Of a stretch of DNA of 64,000 nt, positions 29,442 to 39,104 are shown in pieces (the stretch's first letter is position 1; every line of letters begins with the position of its first letter). The notes under the pieces are model-generated. The model ran no database searches. It saw only the letters and a program-made list of their open reading frames with translations, and was not told where the DNA came from. The stretch lies in contig NZ_AP019007.1 of NCBI RefSeq assembly GCF_009176645.1, forward strand, positions 1-64,000, read 5' to 3'. The DNA is from Enterobacter oligotrophicus. GTDB taxonomy: Bacteria; Pseudomonadota; Gammaproteobacteria; Enterobacterales; Enterobacteriaceae. The translations under genes and the position numbers were made by a program.

Positions 29442-29465
29442 AACTACGGGCGCATAGTGCGCCCG
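29442..29465 (-). terminator. Terminator after gloA
   Basis: The arms GGGCGC and GCGCCC around ATAGT sit just past the gloA stop. On the minus strand a short T-run (TTTTA) follows a few bases later. It is modest in strength. Confidence 0.5.
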
Positions 29466-29471
29466 GCGGGA

Positions 29472-29879
29472 TCAGTTGCCCAGGCCGCGACCGGCGTCTT
29501 TGGCTTCAATCAGCTCGATTTTGTAACCGTCAGGATCTTCAACAAAGGCAATCACAGTAGTGCCGCCTTTAACCGGGCCCGCTTCACGCGTAACGTTGCC
29601 GCCGTTGCTGCGGATGCGCTCGCAGGCTTCGGCCGCGTTATCCACTTCCAGCGCAATATGGCCGTATGCCGTGCCCAGCTCGTACTTGTCGACGCCCCAG
29701 TTGTAGGTCAGCTCGATAACGGCTTCATCTGTTTCCGGGCCGTAACCGACAAACGCCAGGGAATATTTGTATTCCGGGTTTTCGCTGGTGCGCAGCAGTT
29801 TCATGCCCAGAACGTTGGTGTAGAAATCGATTGAACGTTGCAGGTCGCCAACGCGCAGCATGGTGTGAAGTAGGCGCAT
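29472..29879 (-). CDS. gloA: Glyoxalase I (lactoylglutathione lyase)
   Basis: This metalloenzyme converts the methylglyoxal-glutathione adduct to lactoylglutathione. The 135-residue form starting MRLLHTML at 29879 is chosen because it gives the E. coli start and puts the Ni ligands at His5, Glu56, His74 and Glu122, all of which are present. An in-frame start six codons upstream is less likely. It lies downstream of nemA on the same strand; the two are functionally linked in the electrophile response and are co-transcribed in E. coli. Confidence 0.96.
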   Translation of the reverse strand: MRLLHTMLRVGDLQRSIDFYTNVLGMKLLRTSENPEYKYSLAFVGYGPETDEAVIELTYNWGVDKYELGTAYGHIALEVDNAAEACERIRSNGGNVTREAGPVKGGTTVIAFVEDPDGYKIELIEAKDAGRGLGN

Positions 29880-29979
29880 AATTTCCTCATTAACCAATGG
29901 ATTGGATTATCTTTTTGAACAGAAAAGATATTTTAGTATAGCGGCGAAATGTCGCCGCTATCAATGCACAATGGCGGGA

Positions 29980-31077
29980 TTACAGAGAAGGGTAGTCGGT
30001 GTAGCCTTCTGCGCCACCACCATAGAAACTTTCAGGGCGCTGCGGGTTAAGCGCTGCTTTTTTCTGCAGACGGGCAACCAGATCCGGGTTAGCAATATAG
30101 TCACGGCCGAACGCCACCGCGTCGATCAGGCCTTTGCCAATCAGGTCTTCGGCTTTTTCTGGGGTATAAGCGCCCGCACCGATGATCACGCCGTGGAAGC
30201 GCTCGCGCACTTTCTGACGGAAGGCTTCAGTGTATGGCTGACCACCGGCCCAGTCCGGTTCGGACATATGCAGGTAGGCAATACCACGTTTTGCCAGCTC
30301 TTCGATCAGATACAACGCGTCAGCTTCTTCGTTCGGGCCGTTGTCGACGTTCTGGAACGTCCCAATTGGCGATACGCGGATACCGATGCGTTCCGGGCCC
30401 CACTCCTCGCATACGGCGTCTACCACTTCCAGCACCAGGCGGGCACGGTTTTCAACGCTGCCGCCGTACTGATCGGTACGATGGTTAGAAGAAGGTGACA
30501 GGAACTGGTGCAGCAGGTAACCGTGTGCTGAGTGCAGTTCAACCAGGTCAAAACCGGCTTCACGCGCATTCGCAACCGCCTGACGGAAGTCGTTCACGAT
30601 ACCGGGGATCTCTTCCAGCGCCAGCGCACGTGGCATGGAGGTATCGACGCGGATCGCATTACCGTTTTCGTCGCGCAGGGAGGTGCGGGTGTTTGCGCTC
30701 AGGGCAGAGGCTGAAACCGGAGCCTGACCGCCAGGCTGGATGCTGCTGTGTGAGATTCGACCGGTATGCCACAGCTGTACCGCGATACGGCCATCTTCCG
30801 CGTGAACGCCTGCGGTGATTTTTTGCCAGGCGGCGATCTGTTCCGGGCTGTGCAGACCCGGTGCGCCAGCATAGCCTTTCGCCTGGGCAGAAATCTGCGT
30901 CGCTTCAGAGATGATCAGGCCAGAGCTTGCGCGCTGACGATAATATTCACCCATCAGTGGGGTTGGGATATCACCAGGCTCGATGCTGCGAAGACGGGTG
31001 AGTGGGGCCATGAACACGCGGTTCGGAGCGGTAACAGCACCCACTTTCAGTGGGGTAAATAACGTTTCAGCGGACAT
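29980..31077 (-). CDS. nemA: N-ethylmaleimide reductase NemA
   Basis: This flavin (FMN) oxidoreductase of the Old Yellow Enzyme family reduces N-ethylmaleimide and other electrophilic alkenes and nitro compounds. The 365 residues form a TIM barrel with typical segments [37 protein letters not shown] and the C-terminal [12 protein letters not shown]. It follows nemR in the same direction, and is probably co-transcribed with it and gloA under NemR control. A GC-rich hairpin (29938-29961) lies beyond the stop. Confidence 0.95.
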   Translation of the reverse strand: MSAETLFTPLKVGAVTAPNRVFMAPLTRLRSIEPGDIPTPLMGEYYRQRASSGLIISEATQISAQAKGYAGAPGLHSPEQIAAWQKITAGVHAEDGRIAVQLWHTGRISHSSIQPGGQAPVSASALSANTRTSLRDENGNAIRVDTSMPRALALEEIPGIVNDFRQAVANAREAGFDLVELHSAHGYLLHQFLSPSSNHRTDQYGGSVENRARLVLEVVDAVCEEWGPERIGIRVSPIGTFQNVDNGPNEEADALYLIEELAKRGIAYLHMSEPDWAGGQPYTEAFRQKVRERFHGVIIGAGAYTPEKAEDLIGKGLIDAVAFGRDYIANPDLVARLQKKAALNPQRPESFYGGGAEGYTDYPSL

Positions 31078-31090
31078 AACGACTCCTGAG

Positions 31091-31105
31091 TAGACCAGTC
31101 GACTA
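31091..31105. promoter_or_regulatory. Possible second NemR half-site between nemR and nemA
   Basis: TAGACCAGTCGACTA lies 14 bp upstream of the nemA start and shares the TAGACC half of the full NemR box before nemR, with an imperfect second half. It might let NemR act directly on nemA, but this is weak evidence. Confidence 0.3.
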
Positions 31106-31130
31106 GTAATTGAGTAAATAAAAACGCCTG

Positions 31131-31730
31131 CTAAACGCCAGGCGTTGTAATACAGCTTTTCACATGTGCCAGCGCGCTTTCGAGCGGCACCGCACTGCGA
31201 GAAATCTTGGCCTGCAGGTTCGCACCTAACCAGAGTGCATAAAGCACCTGCGCCTGCGTCAAAGGCTCGCCAGAGAAGGCCAGCGTTTTTTCATTGCGCC
31301 CTTTATCCAGCGCCTGAGCCAGCAGAGCAATCACGCCACTGGCCCCTTTATCCATTGCAGTGCGCATGTCTTCGGACAGATCGCACACTTCAGCAGAAAG
31401 TTTTACCGTCAGGCAACCGCTGATGATGCCCTGCTGACAGAACTGCGTCAGCGTCTCCTGATAGTAATTAAGCACACGATCCCGGTAGTTACCTTCGCCG
31501 CTGGCAAAGTGGGTCGCCAGGCGCTGGTGGTAGCTTGCGTAGTGACGTTCCAGCATGGCCACGCCAAAGGCTTCTTTAGAGCGAAAGTAGTGATAAAACG
31601 ATCCTTTCGGCACCTCAGCGGTTTTTAACAGCTCGCTCAGACCCATACCGGTGAACCCGCGATGCATGCAAAGACGCTCGCCGGTCGCCAGTAAGTGTTC
31701 GCGTGTATCGTGTTCAGTGTGTCTGCTCAT
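31131..31730 (-). CDS. nemR: TetR-family redox/electrophile repressor NemR
   Basis: This repressor of nemA and gloA is inactivated by methylglyoxal, quinones, N-ethylmaleimide and hypochlorite. The 199 residues have an N-terminal helix-turn-helix (about residues 27-48, [21 protein letters not shown]). The redox-sensing residues known from E. coli are kept: Cys21, Cys106, Cys116 and Lys175. It precedes nemA on the same strand, and a perfect NemR box lies 14 bp upstream of its start. In this genome an eptA-like gene follows upstream instead of ydhL. Confidence 0.95.
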   Translation of the reverse strand: MSRHTEHDTREHLLATGERLCMHRGFTGMGLSELLKTAEVPKGSFYHYFRSKEAFGVAMLERHYASYHQRLATHFASGEGNYRDRVLNYYQETLTQFCQQGIISGCLTVKLSAEVCDLSEDMRTAMDKGASGVIALLAQALDKGRNEKTLAFSGEPLTQAQVLYALWLGANLQAKISRSAVPLESALAHVKSCITTPGV

Positions 31731-31743
31731 GTCGTCACTCTAA

Positions 31744-31759
31744 TAGACCATTCGGTCTA
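31744..31759. promoter_or_regulatory. NemR box upstream of nemR
   Basis: TAGACCATTCGGTCTA is a perfect 6-4-6 palindrome and fits the published NemR site pattern (TAGACC ... GGTCTA). Its position right before the nemR start implies autorepression and control of the nemRA-gloA unit. Confidence 0.8.
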
Positions 31760-31770
31760 ATGCAAGAGAC

Positions 31771-33399
31771 TCAGGACCGACAGGCTGACAAAATATCCAA
31801 CGACTGTTGATAAACACTTGATTTTATGTCCATCATCCCCAGAACCGTGGAGAACAGATTGTCCTGAGAAACGGCCTCTTTTGCTGCGCGGGTACGCAAA
31901 CATTGCTCGTTAACGCCGAAATTTTTCGCGTAATCCGGGGAGAGCCAGAACATAAACGGAATGTGCGTTTGCTGTTCAGGAGCCAGCATGTAAGGTGTCC
32001 CGTGCAGATAGATCCCGCTTTCACCCAGTGACTCACCGTGATCCGACAGGTAAATCAGCGCCGTGTTCATGCTCCCCTGACGTGCTTTTAGCGCGTCTAT
32101 CGTTCTGCTGACCACGCTGTCAGTGTAAAGAATGGTGTTGTCGTAGGTGTTCATCAATGCCTGGTGATTGCAATCCTGAATTTCGTTGGTATCACAGGTT
32201 GGGGTGAACTTACGGAAAGTTTTCGGGTAGCGGTTGTAGTACGCCGGACCGTGGCTGCCCATCAGATGAATAACCAGCACGGAGTCCTGCTTCAGGCCAT
32301 CCAGCACTTCATCCAGACGATACAGGTTTACATCATCAATGCAGGACTTATCTTTGCAGAACTGCTCCAGTTTCCACTGGGTCATGTCCGTGTGCGGTAC
32401 GCGGTTACAGGCACCTTTACAGCCGCCATCGTTGTCACGCCACAACAGGTTGATTCCCGCATGGCCGAGCACGTCGAGCAGACCTTCCTGGTGGCGCGCC
32501 AGATCGGCGTCGTATTTTTTCCGCGTCATACCGGAGAACATGCACGGGACGGAAACGGCCGTTTCGGTGCCACAGGAGGTGGCCTGCGGGAAGTTAATGA
32601 CATTGTGCTTTTTCAGCTCGGGGTTCGTTTCACGCCCGTAGCCATTCAGCGAGTAGTTTGCTGCGCGCGATGCTTCACCGACGACCAGAATCAGCACCGT
32701 TTTCTTCCGCTGCCCGGAAATGAGCGGGCCTTTATGAGCATCTTCCCCCATGCGCACCAGCGTTTGATCGCCCGCAAACCAGCGCATTTTCGAGTATTTC
32801 ACCACAGCACTGACGTAGTTCGCCGGAGTAACCATTTTGACGATGCTTTTGTTGTTGCGAAACAACGAGGCGTAGTCTTTGTAAAATACCGCTGCGACCA
32901 GAATGATGATCAGTAGCGCGCCGAGTATGGCGGCAAACCGCATCAGCAGGGCATACCACCATGTCCCGGTGCGAATACGCGTCAGGGCCAATATGACGGA
33001 CGGCACTAAACCGGCTACCGCCATCCACAGGATCATCTGCGGCGTGACCAGCGCGGTGGCTTCCTGTGAGTTGGTTTCGAAAACGTTGACAATCATATTC
33101 TGATCGATCACCGCGCCGTAGGTAGACATAAAGTACGTCGCGGCGGCGCATCCCATGGTTAACAGGATCAGCAGCGGTTTACGGATAAAGGGGATATTTA
33201 CCAGGCTGAAGACAATGATCCAGCCGCAGAACAGCACCACCGGAACGGAGGCGGCAAAGAGCAGATCATGCAGGTGTGTTGGGGCAATGATGGCCCAGCT
33301 ACGCTGAATAAACAGCGCGTTCAACACGGTAAAGAAGAGAGCACAGCCCAGAGTGAACTTAATATCGTTACACTGTAACTTTTTAGCGAGCCACATCAT
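31771..33399 (-). CDS. EptA-type phosphoethanolamine transferase
   Basis: This inner-membrane enzyme of the EptA/MCR family is expected to transfer phosphoethanolamine from phosphatidylethanolamine to lipid A. The 542 residues start MMWLAKKLQCND (start chosen to give family length; the open frame continues upstream without a ribosome-binding site). Five N-terminal membrane helices fill about residues 12-190, followed by the periplasmic sulfatase-like domain. The motifs are GEASRAANYSLNGY, the nucleophile region CGTETAVSVPCMFSG, NDGGCKGACNRVPH and SDHGESLGESGIY. It is inserted between nemR and ydhL, which are neighbours in E. coli. Which paralogue it represents is not certain. Confidence 0.88.
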   Translation of the reverse strand: MMWLAKKLQCNDIKFTLGCALFFTVLNALFIQRSWAIIAPTHLHDLLFAASVPVVLFCGWIIVFSLVNIPFIRKPLLILLTMGCAAATYFMSTYGAVIDQNMIVNVFETNSQEATALVTPQMILWMAVAGLVPSVILALTRIRTGTWWYALLMRFAAILGALLIIILVAAVFYKDYASLFRNNKSIVKMVTPANYVSAVVKYSKMRWFAGDQTLVRMGEDAHKGPLISGQRKKTVLILVVGEASRAANYSLNGYGRETNPELKKHNVINFPQATSCGTETAVSVPCMFSGMTRKKYDADLARHQEGLLDVLGHAGINLLWRDNDGGCKGACNRVPHTDMTQWKLEQFCKDKSCIDDVNLYRLDEVLDGLKQDSVLVIHLMGSHGPAYYNRYPKTFRKFTPTCDTNEIQDCNHQALMNTYDNTILYTDSVVSRTIDALKARQGSMNTALIYLSDHGESLGESGIYLHGTPYMLAPEQQTHIPFMFWLSPDYAKNFGVNEQCLRTRAAKEAVSQDNLFSTVLGMMDIKSSVYQQSLDILSACRS

Positions 33400-33544
33400 A
33401 AACAAACCATTCGTTATATTGATGTGGCGAGTATAGGGAAGGAAGATTAGTGAAACCTTAATGCCACAATTGTGCGGCAAGCCCTTGCACGTGGGGCGTT
33501 TAACGTCTTCACTGTAGGTGAATAACGGGATTGCGGAGGTGTGT

Positions 33545-33784
33545 GTGGCAGAGCAACTGGAGTTTTTCCCCATCCAGAGCCCGTGCCGGGGTATTTGTCA
33601 GGTGGATGAACGCGGATATTGCCGTGGATGCATGCGCACCCGCGATGAGCGTTTTAACTGGCAAAATTTTAGCGATACGCAAAAGCAGGAGGTTTTACGC
33701 CTCTGTCGCCAGCGTCTGCTGCGTAAAATTCGCGCAAACAAGCCGGGTGAAACCGAAGAACCTCAGCAACCCTCACTGTTTTAG
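33545..33784 (+). CDS. ydhL: DUF1289 protein YdhL
   Basis: This 79-residue protein has the DUF1289 cysteine pattern SPCRGICQVDERGYCRGCMRTRDE, a probable metal-binding or redox motif of unknown role. The GTG at 33545 (VAEQLEFF) is chosen because GGAGG stands five bases upstream and it matches the E. coli N terminus. A GTG nine codons earlier is in frame but has no ribosome-binding site. It probably forms a unit with ydhF, 48 bp downstream. Confidence 0.9.
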   Translation: MAEQLEFFPIQSPCRGICQVDERGYCRGCMRTRDERFNWQNFSDTQKQEVLRLCRQRLLRKIRANKPGETEEPQQPSLF

Positions 33785-33832
33785 CAGGGGAATTGCGTAT
33801 ACTGTTACCATTACGTCCTTGAGGAAATTGTT

Positions 33833-34729
33833 ATGGTTCAGCGTATTACCCTTGCCCCGCAGGGCCCGGAATTCTCCCGTTTTGTGATGGGCTACTGGCG
33901 TCTGATGGACTGGAATATGTCCCCCCTTCAGCTGGCGAGCTTTATTGAGGAGCATCTTGATTTAGGGATCACCACCGTCGATCACGCGGATATCTATGGC
34001 GGCTATCAGTGCGAAGCGGCATTTGGTGAAGCACTCAAGCTGGTTCCTGCGCTTCGTGAACGTATGGAGATCGTCACGAAATGCGGTATCGCGACAACCG
34101 CGAAACCAGAACATGCTCTTGGGCATTACATCACCGACAGTGCACATATCATTAAAAGCGCCGAGCAGTCGCTGGTCAATCTGGCGACAGATCGTATCGA
34201 CCTGCTGCTGATCCACCGCCCCGATCCGTTAATGGATGCTGATGAGGTGGCGGAAGCATTCCTGAATCTGCACCAGAGTGGCAAAGTGCGCCATTTCGGT
34301 GTTTCAAACTTTACGCCAGCCCAGTTCGCGCTGCTGCAATCGCGGTTGCCGTTTACCCTGGCAACGAATCAGGTCGAGATTTCACCGGTGCATCAACCGC
34401 TGCTGCTGGATGGTACGCTCGACCAGCTCCAGCAATTACGCATTCGTCCTATGGCCTGGTCGTGCCTGGGCGGCGGTCGTCTGTTTAATGATGATGAGTT
34501 CCAGCCGCTCCGTGACGAGCTTGAAACCATCGCCCGTGAGTTGAATGCTGAGAGCATTGAACAGGTGGTTTATGCGTGGATACTGCGCCTGCCGTCCAGA
34601 CCGCTGCCGATTATTGGCTCCGGCAAAATTGAACGCGTTCGCTCTGCGCTGGCGGCGGAAGAGCTGCAGATGACGCGTCAGCAGTGGTTCCGCATCCGCA
34701 AAGCAGCGCTGGGTTACGACGTTCCATAA
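33833..34729 (+). CDS. ydhF: Aldo/keto reductase YdhF
   Basis: This NADPH-dependent aldo/keto reductase of 298 residues matches E. coli YdhF; its physiological substrate is unknown. The TIM-barrel catalytic residues are visible: Asp and Tyr in VDHADIYGG, Lys in VTKCGI, His in LLLIHRPDPL. The C-terminal NADP-binding segment is IIGSGKIERVRSAL. It lies between ydhL and sodC as in E. coli. AGGAAA precedes the start. Confidence 0.94.
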   Translation: MVQRITLAPQGPEFSRFVMGYWRLMDWNMSPLQLASFIEEHLDLGITTVDHADIYGGYQCEAAFGEALKLVPALRERMEIVTKCGIATTAKPEHALGHYITDSAHIIKSAEQSLVNLATDRIDLLLIHRPDPLMDADEVAEAFLNLHQSGKVRHFGVSNFTPAQFALLQSRLPFTLATNQVEISPVHQPLLLDGTLDQLQQLRIRPMAWSCLGGGRLFNDDEFQPLRDELETIARELNAESIEQVVYAWILRLPSRPLPIIGSGKIERVRSALAAEELQMTRQQWFRIRKAALGYDVP

Positions 34730-34810
34730 ACGGGCAAAAACAGGCCTTTCCGGTGAAATCTTCGCCTCTGGTATACACTTAAGGGGCAAAAAATAACCCG
34801 AGGAGGTCAT

Positions 34811-35329
34811 ATGAAGCGTTTTGCTCTGGCACTTGTTACGCTGGTTGTTTGCGCAGGGGCGCAGGCAGCCAGCGACGAAGTAGAAATGAACCTCGTCACG
34901 TCTCAGGGCGTTGGCCAGTCAATTGGAACGGTAAAAATTACTGAAACCGATAAAGGACTGGAATTTGCGCCCGATCTCAAAGCACTCCCGCCCGGCGAGC
35001 ATGGATTCCATGTACATGCCAAAGGCAGCTGTCAGCCTGCTCTGAAAGAGGGTAAAGCCTCAGCAGCAGAGGCCGCAGGGGGGCACCTTGATCCACAAAA
35101 CACAGGTAAACATGAAGGCCCGGACGGTATGGGGCATCTTGGTGATTTGCCTGTACTGGTGGTAAACAATGACGGTAAAGCCACGGACCCTGTTGTGGCA
35201 CCGCGGCTGAAAAAACTGGATGAGGTCAAAGGCAAAGCGCTGATGATCCACGTCGGCGGCGATAACATGTCCGATCAACCTAAACCGCTTGGTGGTGGTG
35301 GGGCACGCTATGCCTGTGGGGTTATCTGA
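34811..35329 (+). CDS. sodC: Copper/zinc superoxide dismutase
   Basis: This periplasmic enzyme removes superoxide. The 172 residues have a Sec signal peptide ([19 protein letters not shown]), copper ligands in [11 protein letters not shown], the zinc loop [24 protein letters not shown], and the C-terminal disulfide and Arg region ARYACGVI. A strong AGGAGG ribosome-binding site is present. Its last 22 bp overlap the 3' end of ydhK on the other strand, so the pair may share a convergent termination zone. Confidence 0.96.
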   Translation: MKRFALALVTLVVCAGAQAASDEVEMNLVTSQGVGQSIGTVKITETDKGLEFAPDLKALPPGEHGFHVHAKGSCQPALKEGKASAAEAAGGHLDPQNTGKHEGPDGMGHLGDLPVLVVNNDGKATDPVVAPRLKKLDEVKGKALMIHVGGDNMSDQPKPLGGGGARYACGVI

Positions 35330-37341
35330 TCCCCGATGGTCCCTGGCGGCGGTGCCTGTTCCAGCTGTGACAGCGAGCAGTGTAGCCGCCAGATTATCGA
35401 GGCTAAATCGCGTGCGGCCGGCAAATGATGGCGTGCGAGGGTATCGCAAATGCGCTGCAGTTCGCTGAGCGTTACGCTTAGCGGACGTTGCTGGACGCCG
35501 CGCTCGCTCATCACATCACGCAGCAGGGAAATACAGATATCACGGACCTGCGACAGTGGATCGGAGCGGGTTTCCCACGCACGCAGTTGCCATACCACAT
35601 GCGAGCAGTTCAGCAATACCACGCCCCAGCGCAACAGCCAGCGGCGGGAGAGCGAATCCTGGCTGTTATTCAATTGGCTGACATGGTGATAAACCAGCGA
35701 CTCATATTCGCTTTCACGCAGATGCGGTTTACGGCTGAGCTGGTCAACGAATCCTCTGCGCAATTCGCGAATGTGCCTGCGGCTCTTACGTGCATCTGAG
35801 CCAGGACGTAACACAGCGAAGGCCAGCCACGCCAGACCGACGCCGAGGATCTTCGCCAGGTTATCGTTAAGAAAATCAGCGTAATCGTAAACAGGCGGAT
35901 TGGTCACTGAGATAAACGAGCCCATAAAGACGATTAATTGCCCCCATAGCCCGGCCAGCTTCGGCATCTGCAGCTTCAGCAACTGCATGGTGGTTAATAG
36001 CGGAAAGAGGAACAGCAGGAACTGCCAGAGGTCGCTAATCTGCACCATCAAACCAAACTTCACGACAAAACTGAACAGCGACAGCAAAACGAGCGTGCGC
36101 AGCAGCAGCGTCAGAGAGTTGAACGGCGAGGCCGCGACGGAGTAAAGCACGCAGCTGATGGCGGCGAGGGTGAGTGCCGCACTGCCGGACTCCCACTGTG
36201 TGGTGATGCTCCATGCGCCAACCAGGGTCAGTGCGCAGAAGGTTCGAAAACCGCTCCACAGCGCTTCCATTGTGTCCGTGTGTCTCGCCAGCGCCGGGCT
36301 GCCAGGGACGGTAAATTCAGTTATTGGCGTGGCGTTCTCAACGGCTTTTATCCAGCGACTGCTTCGCAGGTATAACCGACAAAAATAATTCAGGCGTTGC
36401 CAGAAAGCGCGGTGACGGTAGTCATACTCATCGGTGGGGGCGAGCGGCGCGATAATCCGTGCCACGGTGTAAATATCCGCATCCGGGCGAGCCAGGGCTG
36501 CCAGCAGCGTGTCGATAACCGATCGGGTATTCTCTGGTGGCGTTGGCCAGTTAAGTAACATCCGGCGCAGGCTGGAGATGGAGCTGGTCATACGTAACTG
36601 CTGGTGGAGCAAATAGTTAAGCAAATTGTTCTGGCGGCGAAAACGGTAGTGGCTCCAGAAAGCCTGGATACGCAGCAAATTCATGGTCAGGATCTGGCCG
36701 ATGACTTTCTCGTGCGCGAGGCGGATTTCATCATTCGTATCGGGCTGCCAGAGCAGGCTGGCATGTTCCAGCAGGCGAGTGTGCATGGTCTTCAGCGCGC
36801 CGATGAGCGTTGTGCCATCCGATGTACTGGGCAGAATCATCATCATGACCCCGCCGCAGAGAATACCGATGATCACTTCGCAGACGCGCGCCTGAGCAAT
36901 ATCCCATAGCTCGGTCGTGTCCAGCACGTTCACAACCGGGAAGGCAATGATTGCCGCCGTGTAGCCTGCAAGCTGAAAGGCATAGGCGACGTTATTGGTA
37001 AAATGGGCGCAGGCCCAGGTGCAAAAACCCAGCCAGGCCGCCATGCTCAGTAAAAAAAGCCACGGATCGTTCAGCGTATGACCGGCGATAATTAACGCTG
37101 CGGTGGCACCCAGCAGACTCCCGGCTACACGCCCCAGGCTTTTGCTGATCACGCCGCCGACGGTGGGGAAGCTGACTACCGCTGCTGAGGTCATTGCCCA
37201 GTAGGGTTCATCAAGATTCAGATAGTAGGCCACCGTAAGCGCAAGGCACATCGCAATACCGTTACGCAGCGCATAACGCCACTGTGGGCGCGTCGCTTTA
37301 ATCCAGGGCAACGTCCGCCAGGAGAAAGCCGGCAGGTTCAT
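35308..37341 (-). CDS. ydhK: FUSC-family efflux protein YdhK
   Basis: This 677-residue inner-membrane protein of the aromatic-acid exporter (FUSC/AaeB) family is the transporter part of the ydhIJK set. It has two blocks of hydrophobic segments (about residues 20-170 and 370-500) joined by a cytoplasmic domain. The start at 37341 ([13 protein letters not shown]) is chosen because its ATG overlaps the ydhJ stop codon (TAATG), a classic coupling, and matches the family. A longer open frame through ydhJ is not real. The substrate is unknown. Confidence 0.93.
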   Translation of the reverse strand: MNLPAFSWRTLPWIKATRPQWRYALRNGIAMCLALTVAYYLNLDEPYWAMTSAAVVSFPTVGGVISKSLGRVAGSLLGATAALIIAGHTLNDPWLFLLSMAAWLGFCTWACAHFTNNVAYAFQLAGYTAAIIAFPVVNVLDTTELWDIAQARVCEVIIGILCGGVMMMILPSTSDGTTLIGALKTMHTRLLEHASLLWQPDTNDEIRLAHEKVIGQILTMNLLRIQAFWSHYRFRRQNNLLNYLLHQQLRMTSSISSLRRMLLNWPTPPENTRSVIDTLLAALARPDADIYTVARIIAPLAPTDEYDYRHRAFWQRLNYFCRLYLRSSRWIKAVENATPITEFTVPGSPALARHTDTMEALWSGFRTFCALTLVGAWSITTQWESGSAALTLAAISCVLYSVAASPFNSLTLLLRTLVLLSLFSFVVKFGLMVQISDLWQFLLFLFPLLTTMQLLKLQMPKLAGLWGQLIVFMGSFISVTNPPVYDYADFLNDNLAKILGVGLAWLAFAVLRPGSDARKSRRHIRELRRGFVDQLSRKPHLRESEYESLVYHHVSQLNNSQDSLSRRWLLRWGVVLLNCSHVVWQLRAWETRSDPLSQVRDICISLLRDVMSERGVQQRPLSVTLSELQRICDTLARHHLPAARDLASIIWRLHCSLSQLEQAPPPGTIGDQITPQA

Positions 37342-38201
37342 TATCGCGTCCCGATTGAGACGGTGCAGGTGGTGCCTGACACCAGCGTAATGTCCTTCGG
37401 CAGATTGTCGAATTCGACGCGAACCGGTACACGCTGCGCCAGGCGAACCCACGGTACGTTGGGTTTAATATCGGGCACCAGACCTGAGTCGATTTCAACG
37501 CTTTGATCGTAAATAGCGCGGCCGATGCTGGAAACGTGACCCTGTAACGCCTGCGAGCTGCTATAGAGCGTTATCCGGGCAGGGGCACCGTCCTGAATAT
37601 GACGTAGCTTGGTCTCTTCAAAATAACCGATTACGTAGAACGAGTGGCTATCGACCAGCGCAAAGAGCGGCTGGCCCGTTGTCGCATAATCTCCCACGCG
37701 CGTGGAGAGATTGGTTATCCAGCCGTCAACCGGGGCTTTTACCACAGTTTGAGTCAACTGCCACTCGGCCTGCTTCAGCGTTGCCTCAGCCACATCAACG
37801 CTGGCCTGCATGGCTTTGACGTTAATATTGGCAGTGTCTAAATCTTCCGCAGAGATATAGTTTTGCGATAAATGGCGGCGACGGTTGGCTTCGTTGTTGG
37901 CTTTTGCCAGATCGGACCGGGCTTTAGCAAGTTGGGCCTGGGCATTGAGTACGGCAATATGAAAAGGCGTCTCGTCGATGCGGAACAAAACATCGCCTTG
38001 TTTGACGAACTGGTTATCCTTAACAAGAAGCGTTGTGATACTGCCTGAAACCTGTGGCGTGATGCTGACCTGTTCCGCACGAATTTTGCCATCGCGTGTC
38101 CAGGGTGACTGCATGTAATAATTCCAGAGCCACCACCCGGCAATCAGTGCCAGGGTAAGAACCAGAAGAGTGGAAAAGTATTTAAGTGTTTTCAGGGACA
38201 T
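37341..38201 (-). CDS. ydhJ: HlyD-family membrane fusion protein YdhJ
   Basis: This 286-residue periplasmic adaptor is anchored by one N-terminal membrane helix (about residues 8-27), followed by the split biotinyl-lipoyl domain ([24 protein letters not shown] and [18 protein letters not shown]) around an alpha hairpin. It links the YdhK pump to an outer-membrane channel. The start [10 protein letters not shown] at 38201 matches E. coli. It sits between ydhI and ydhK with tight spacing, in one operon. Confidence 0.93.
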   Translation of the reverse strand: MSLKTLKYFSTLLVLTLALIAGWWLWNYYMQSPWTRDGKIRAEQVSITPQVSGSITTLLVKDNQFVKQGDVLFRIDETPFHIAVLNAQAQLAKARSDLAKANNEANRRRHLSQNYISAEDLDTANINVKAMQASVDVAEATLKQAEWQLTQTVVKAPVDGWITNLSTRVGDYATTGQPLFALVDSHSFYVIGYFEETKLRHIQDGAPARITLYSSSQALQGHVSSIGRAIYDQSVEIDSGLVPDIKPNVPWVRLAQRVPVRVEFDNLPKDITLVSGTTCTVSIGTR

Positions 38202-38203
38202 AT

Positions 38204-38440
38204 TCACCACACAATCAACACAGCAAGGCCAAGACACACGGACAGGGCAAACAGGGAAAGATCCATTAACATGGGGTGCCAGATTTCACCGGAATACATC
38301 CAGTCACGCAGCAGGCGATGCGCAACAAGCCAGATTAAAAAGCCCAGCATGACGGCTTTAAACAGGGGAGGGAAATAGACTGACGCACCAACGATCAGGT
38401 CCTGAAGCGGTAACCCCGTGGAGCTTAAAGAGAACGTCAC
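38204..38440 (-). CDS. ydhI: DUF1656 membrane protein YdhI
   Basis: This 78-residue protein with two hydrophobic helices is the first gene of the ydhIJK efflux operon. The DUF1656 pattern [24 protein letters not shown] is clear, and it corresponds to AaeX of the aromatic-acid efflux system. The stop lies 2 bp from the ydhJ start. It is divergent from slyA, and in E. coli SlyA-linked regulation of this gap has been discussed; no binding site is claimed here. Confidence 0.92.
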   Translation of the reverse strand: MTFSLSSTGLPLQDLIVGASVYFPPLFKAVMLGFLIWLVAHRLLRDWMYSGEIWHPMLMDLSLFALSVCLGLAVLIVW

Positions 38441-38625
38441 GAGCAGAGATCCTTTGCAGTGGAGAGAATGCCACGATGGCCTGTCTTTTCACGATGAACA
38501 TCAGTATTCAGTGTAAATCATACTTTCAGCATCGATGAATGCAGTATTGCATTTGTTTTGGCACTATAAATGCTGCACACTATTCTAAAATCAGTATAAT
38601 AACTTAGCAAGCTAATTATAAGGAG

Positions 38626-39066
38626 ATGAAATTGGAATCGCCATTAGGTTCTGATCTGGCAAGGTTAGTACGCGTCTGGCGTGCTCTGATTGACCATCGC
38701 CTGAAACCTCTGGAATTGACACAGACGCATTGGGTTACGCTGCATAACATCCATCAGCTTCCACCCGAACAGTCGCAAATTCAACTGGCTAAAGCGATCG
38801 GTATTGAGCAGCCTTCGTTAGTGCGTACGCTCGACCAGCTGGAGGAGAAGGGGCTGATCTCCCGGCAAACCTGTGCCAGCGATCGTCGCGCTAAGCGTAT
38901 TAAACTTACTGAAAAAGCAGCCCCCATTATTACCGAGATGGAAGCTGTGATCAGCAAAACGCGGGGGGAGATCCTGTCAGGGATCACGCCTGCAGAACTT
39001 GAAATGCTAATCGGCCTCATTAGCCGTCTCGAGCAGAATATACATGAGCTGCAGTCACGCGACTAA
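38626..39066 (+). CDS. slyA: MarR-family regulator SlyA
   Basis: This 146-residue winged-helix regulator often works by displacing H-NS from horizontally acquired and envelope genes. The sequence is nearly that of E. coli/Salmonella Sly[22 protein letters not shown], the recognition helix region [18 protein letters not shown], and the wing [16 protein letters not shown]. The start at 38626 has an AGGAG very close to the ATG. A bidirectional terminator separates it from the convergent cyclase gene. Confidence 0.96.
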   Translation: MKLESPLGSDLARLVRVWRALIDHRLKPLELTQTHWVTLHNIHQLPPEQSQIQLAKAIGIEQPSLVRTLDQLEEKGLISRQTCASDRRAKRIKLTEKAAPIITEMEAVISKTRGEILSGITPAELEMLIGLISRLEQNIHELQSRD

Positions 39067-39070
39067 AACA

Positions 39071-39104
39071 TAAAAAAGCCTTGCAACCGCAAGGCTTTTT
39101 TTTC
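39071..39104. terminator. Bidirectional terminator between slyA and the cyclase gene
   Basis: The arms AAAAAAGCCTTGC and GCAAGGCTTTTTT with a 4-nt loop have T-runs on both strands. Confidence 0.9.

Noticed and set aside
29938..29961. GC-rich hairpin after nemA as a terminator
   Set aside because: The 10-bp stem is clear, but no convincing T-run follows on either strand, so it is mentioned under nemA only.
32164..32916. Plus-strand open frame of 250 codons opposite the eptA-like gene
   Set aside because: It is an antisense shadow; the minus-strand protein has all catalytic motifs.
33400..33573. N-terminal extension of the eptA-like gene to 33573
   Set aside because: The extra 58 residues lack a ribosome-binding site, overlap the start of ydhL and are not part of the family.
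37342..37452. N-terminal extension of ydhK into ydhJ
   Set aside because: The TAATG junction at 37341 and the family start define ydhK; the extension is another frame of ydhJ.
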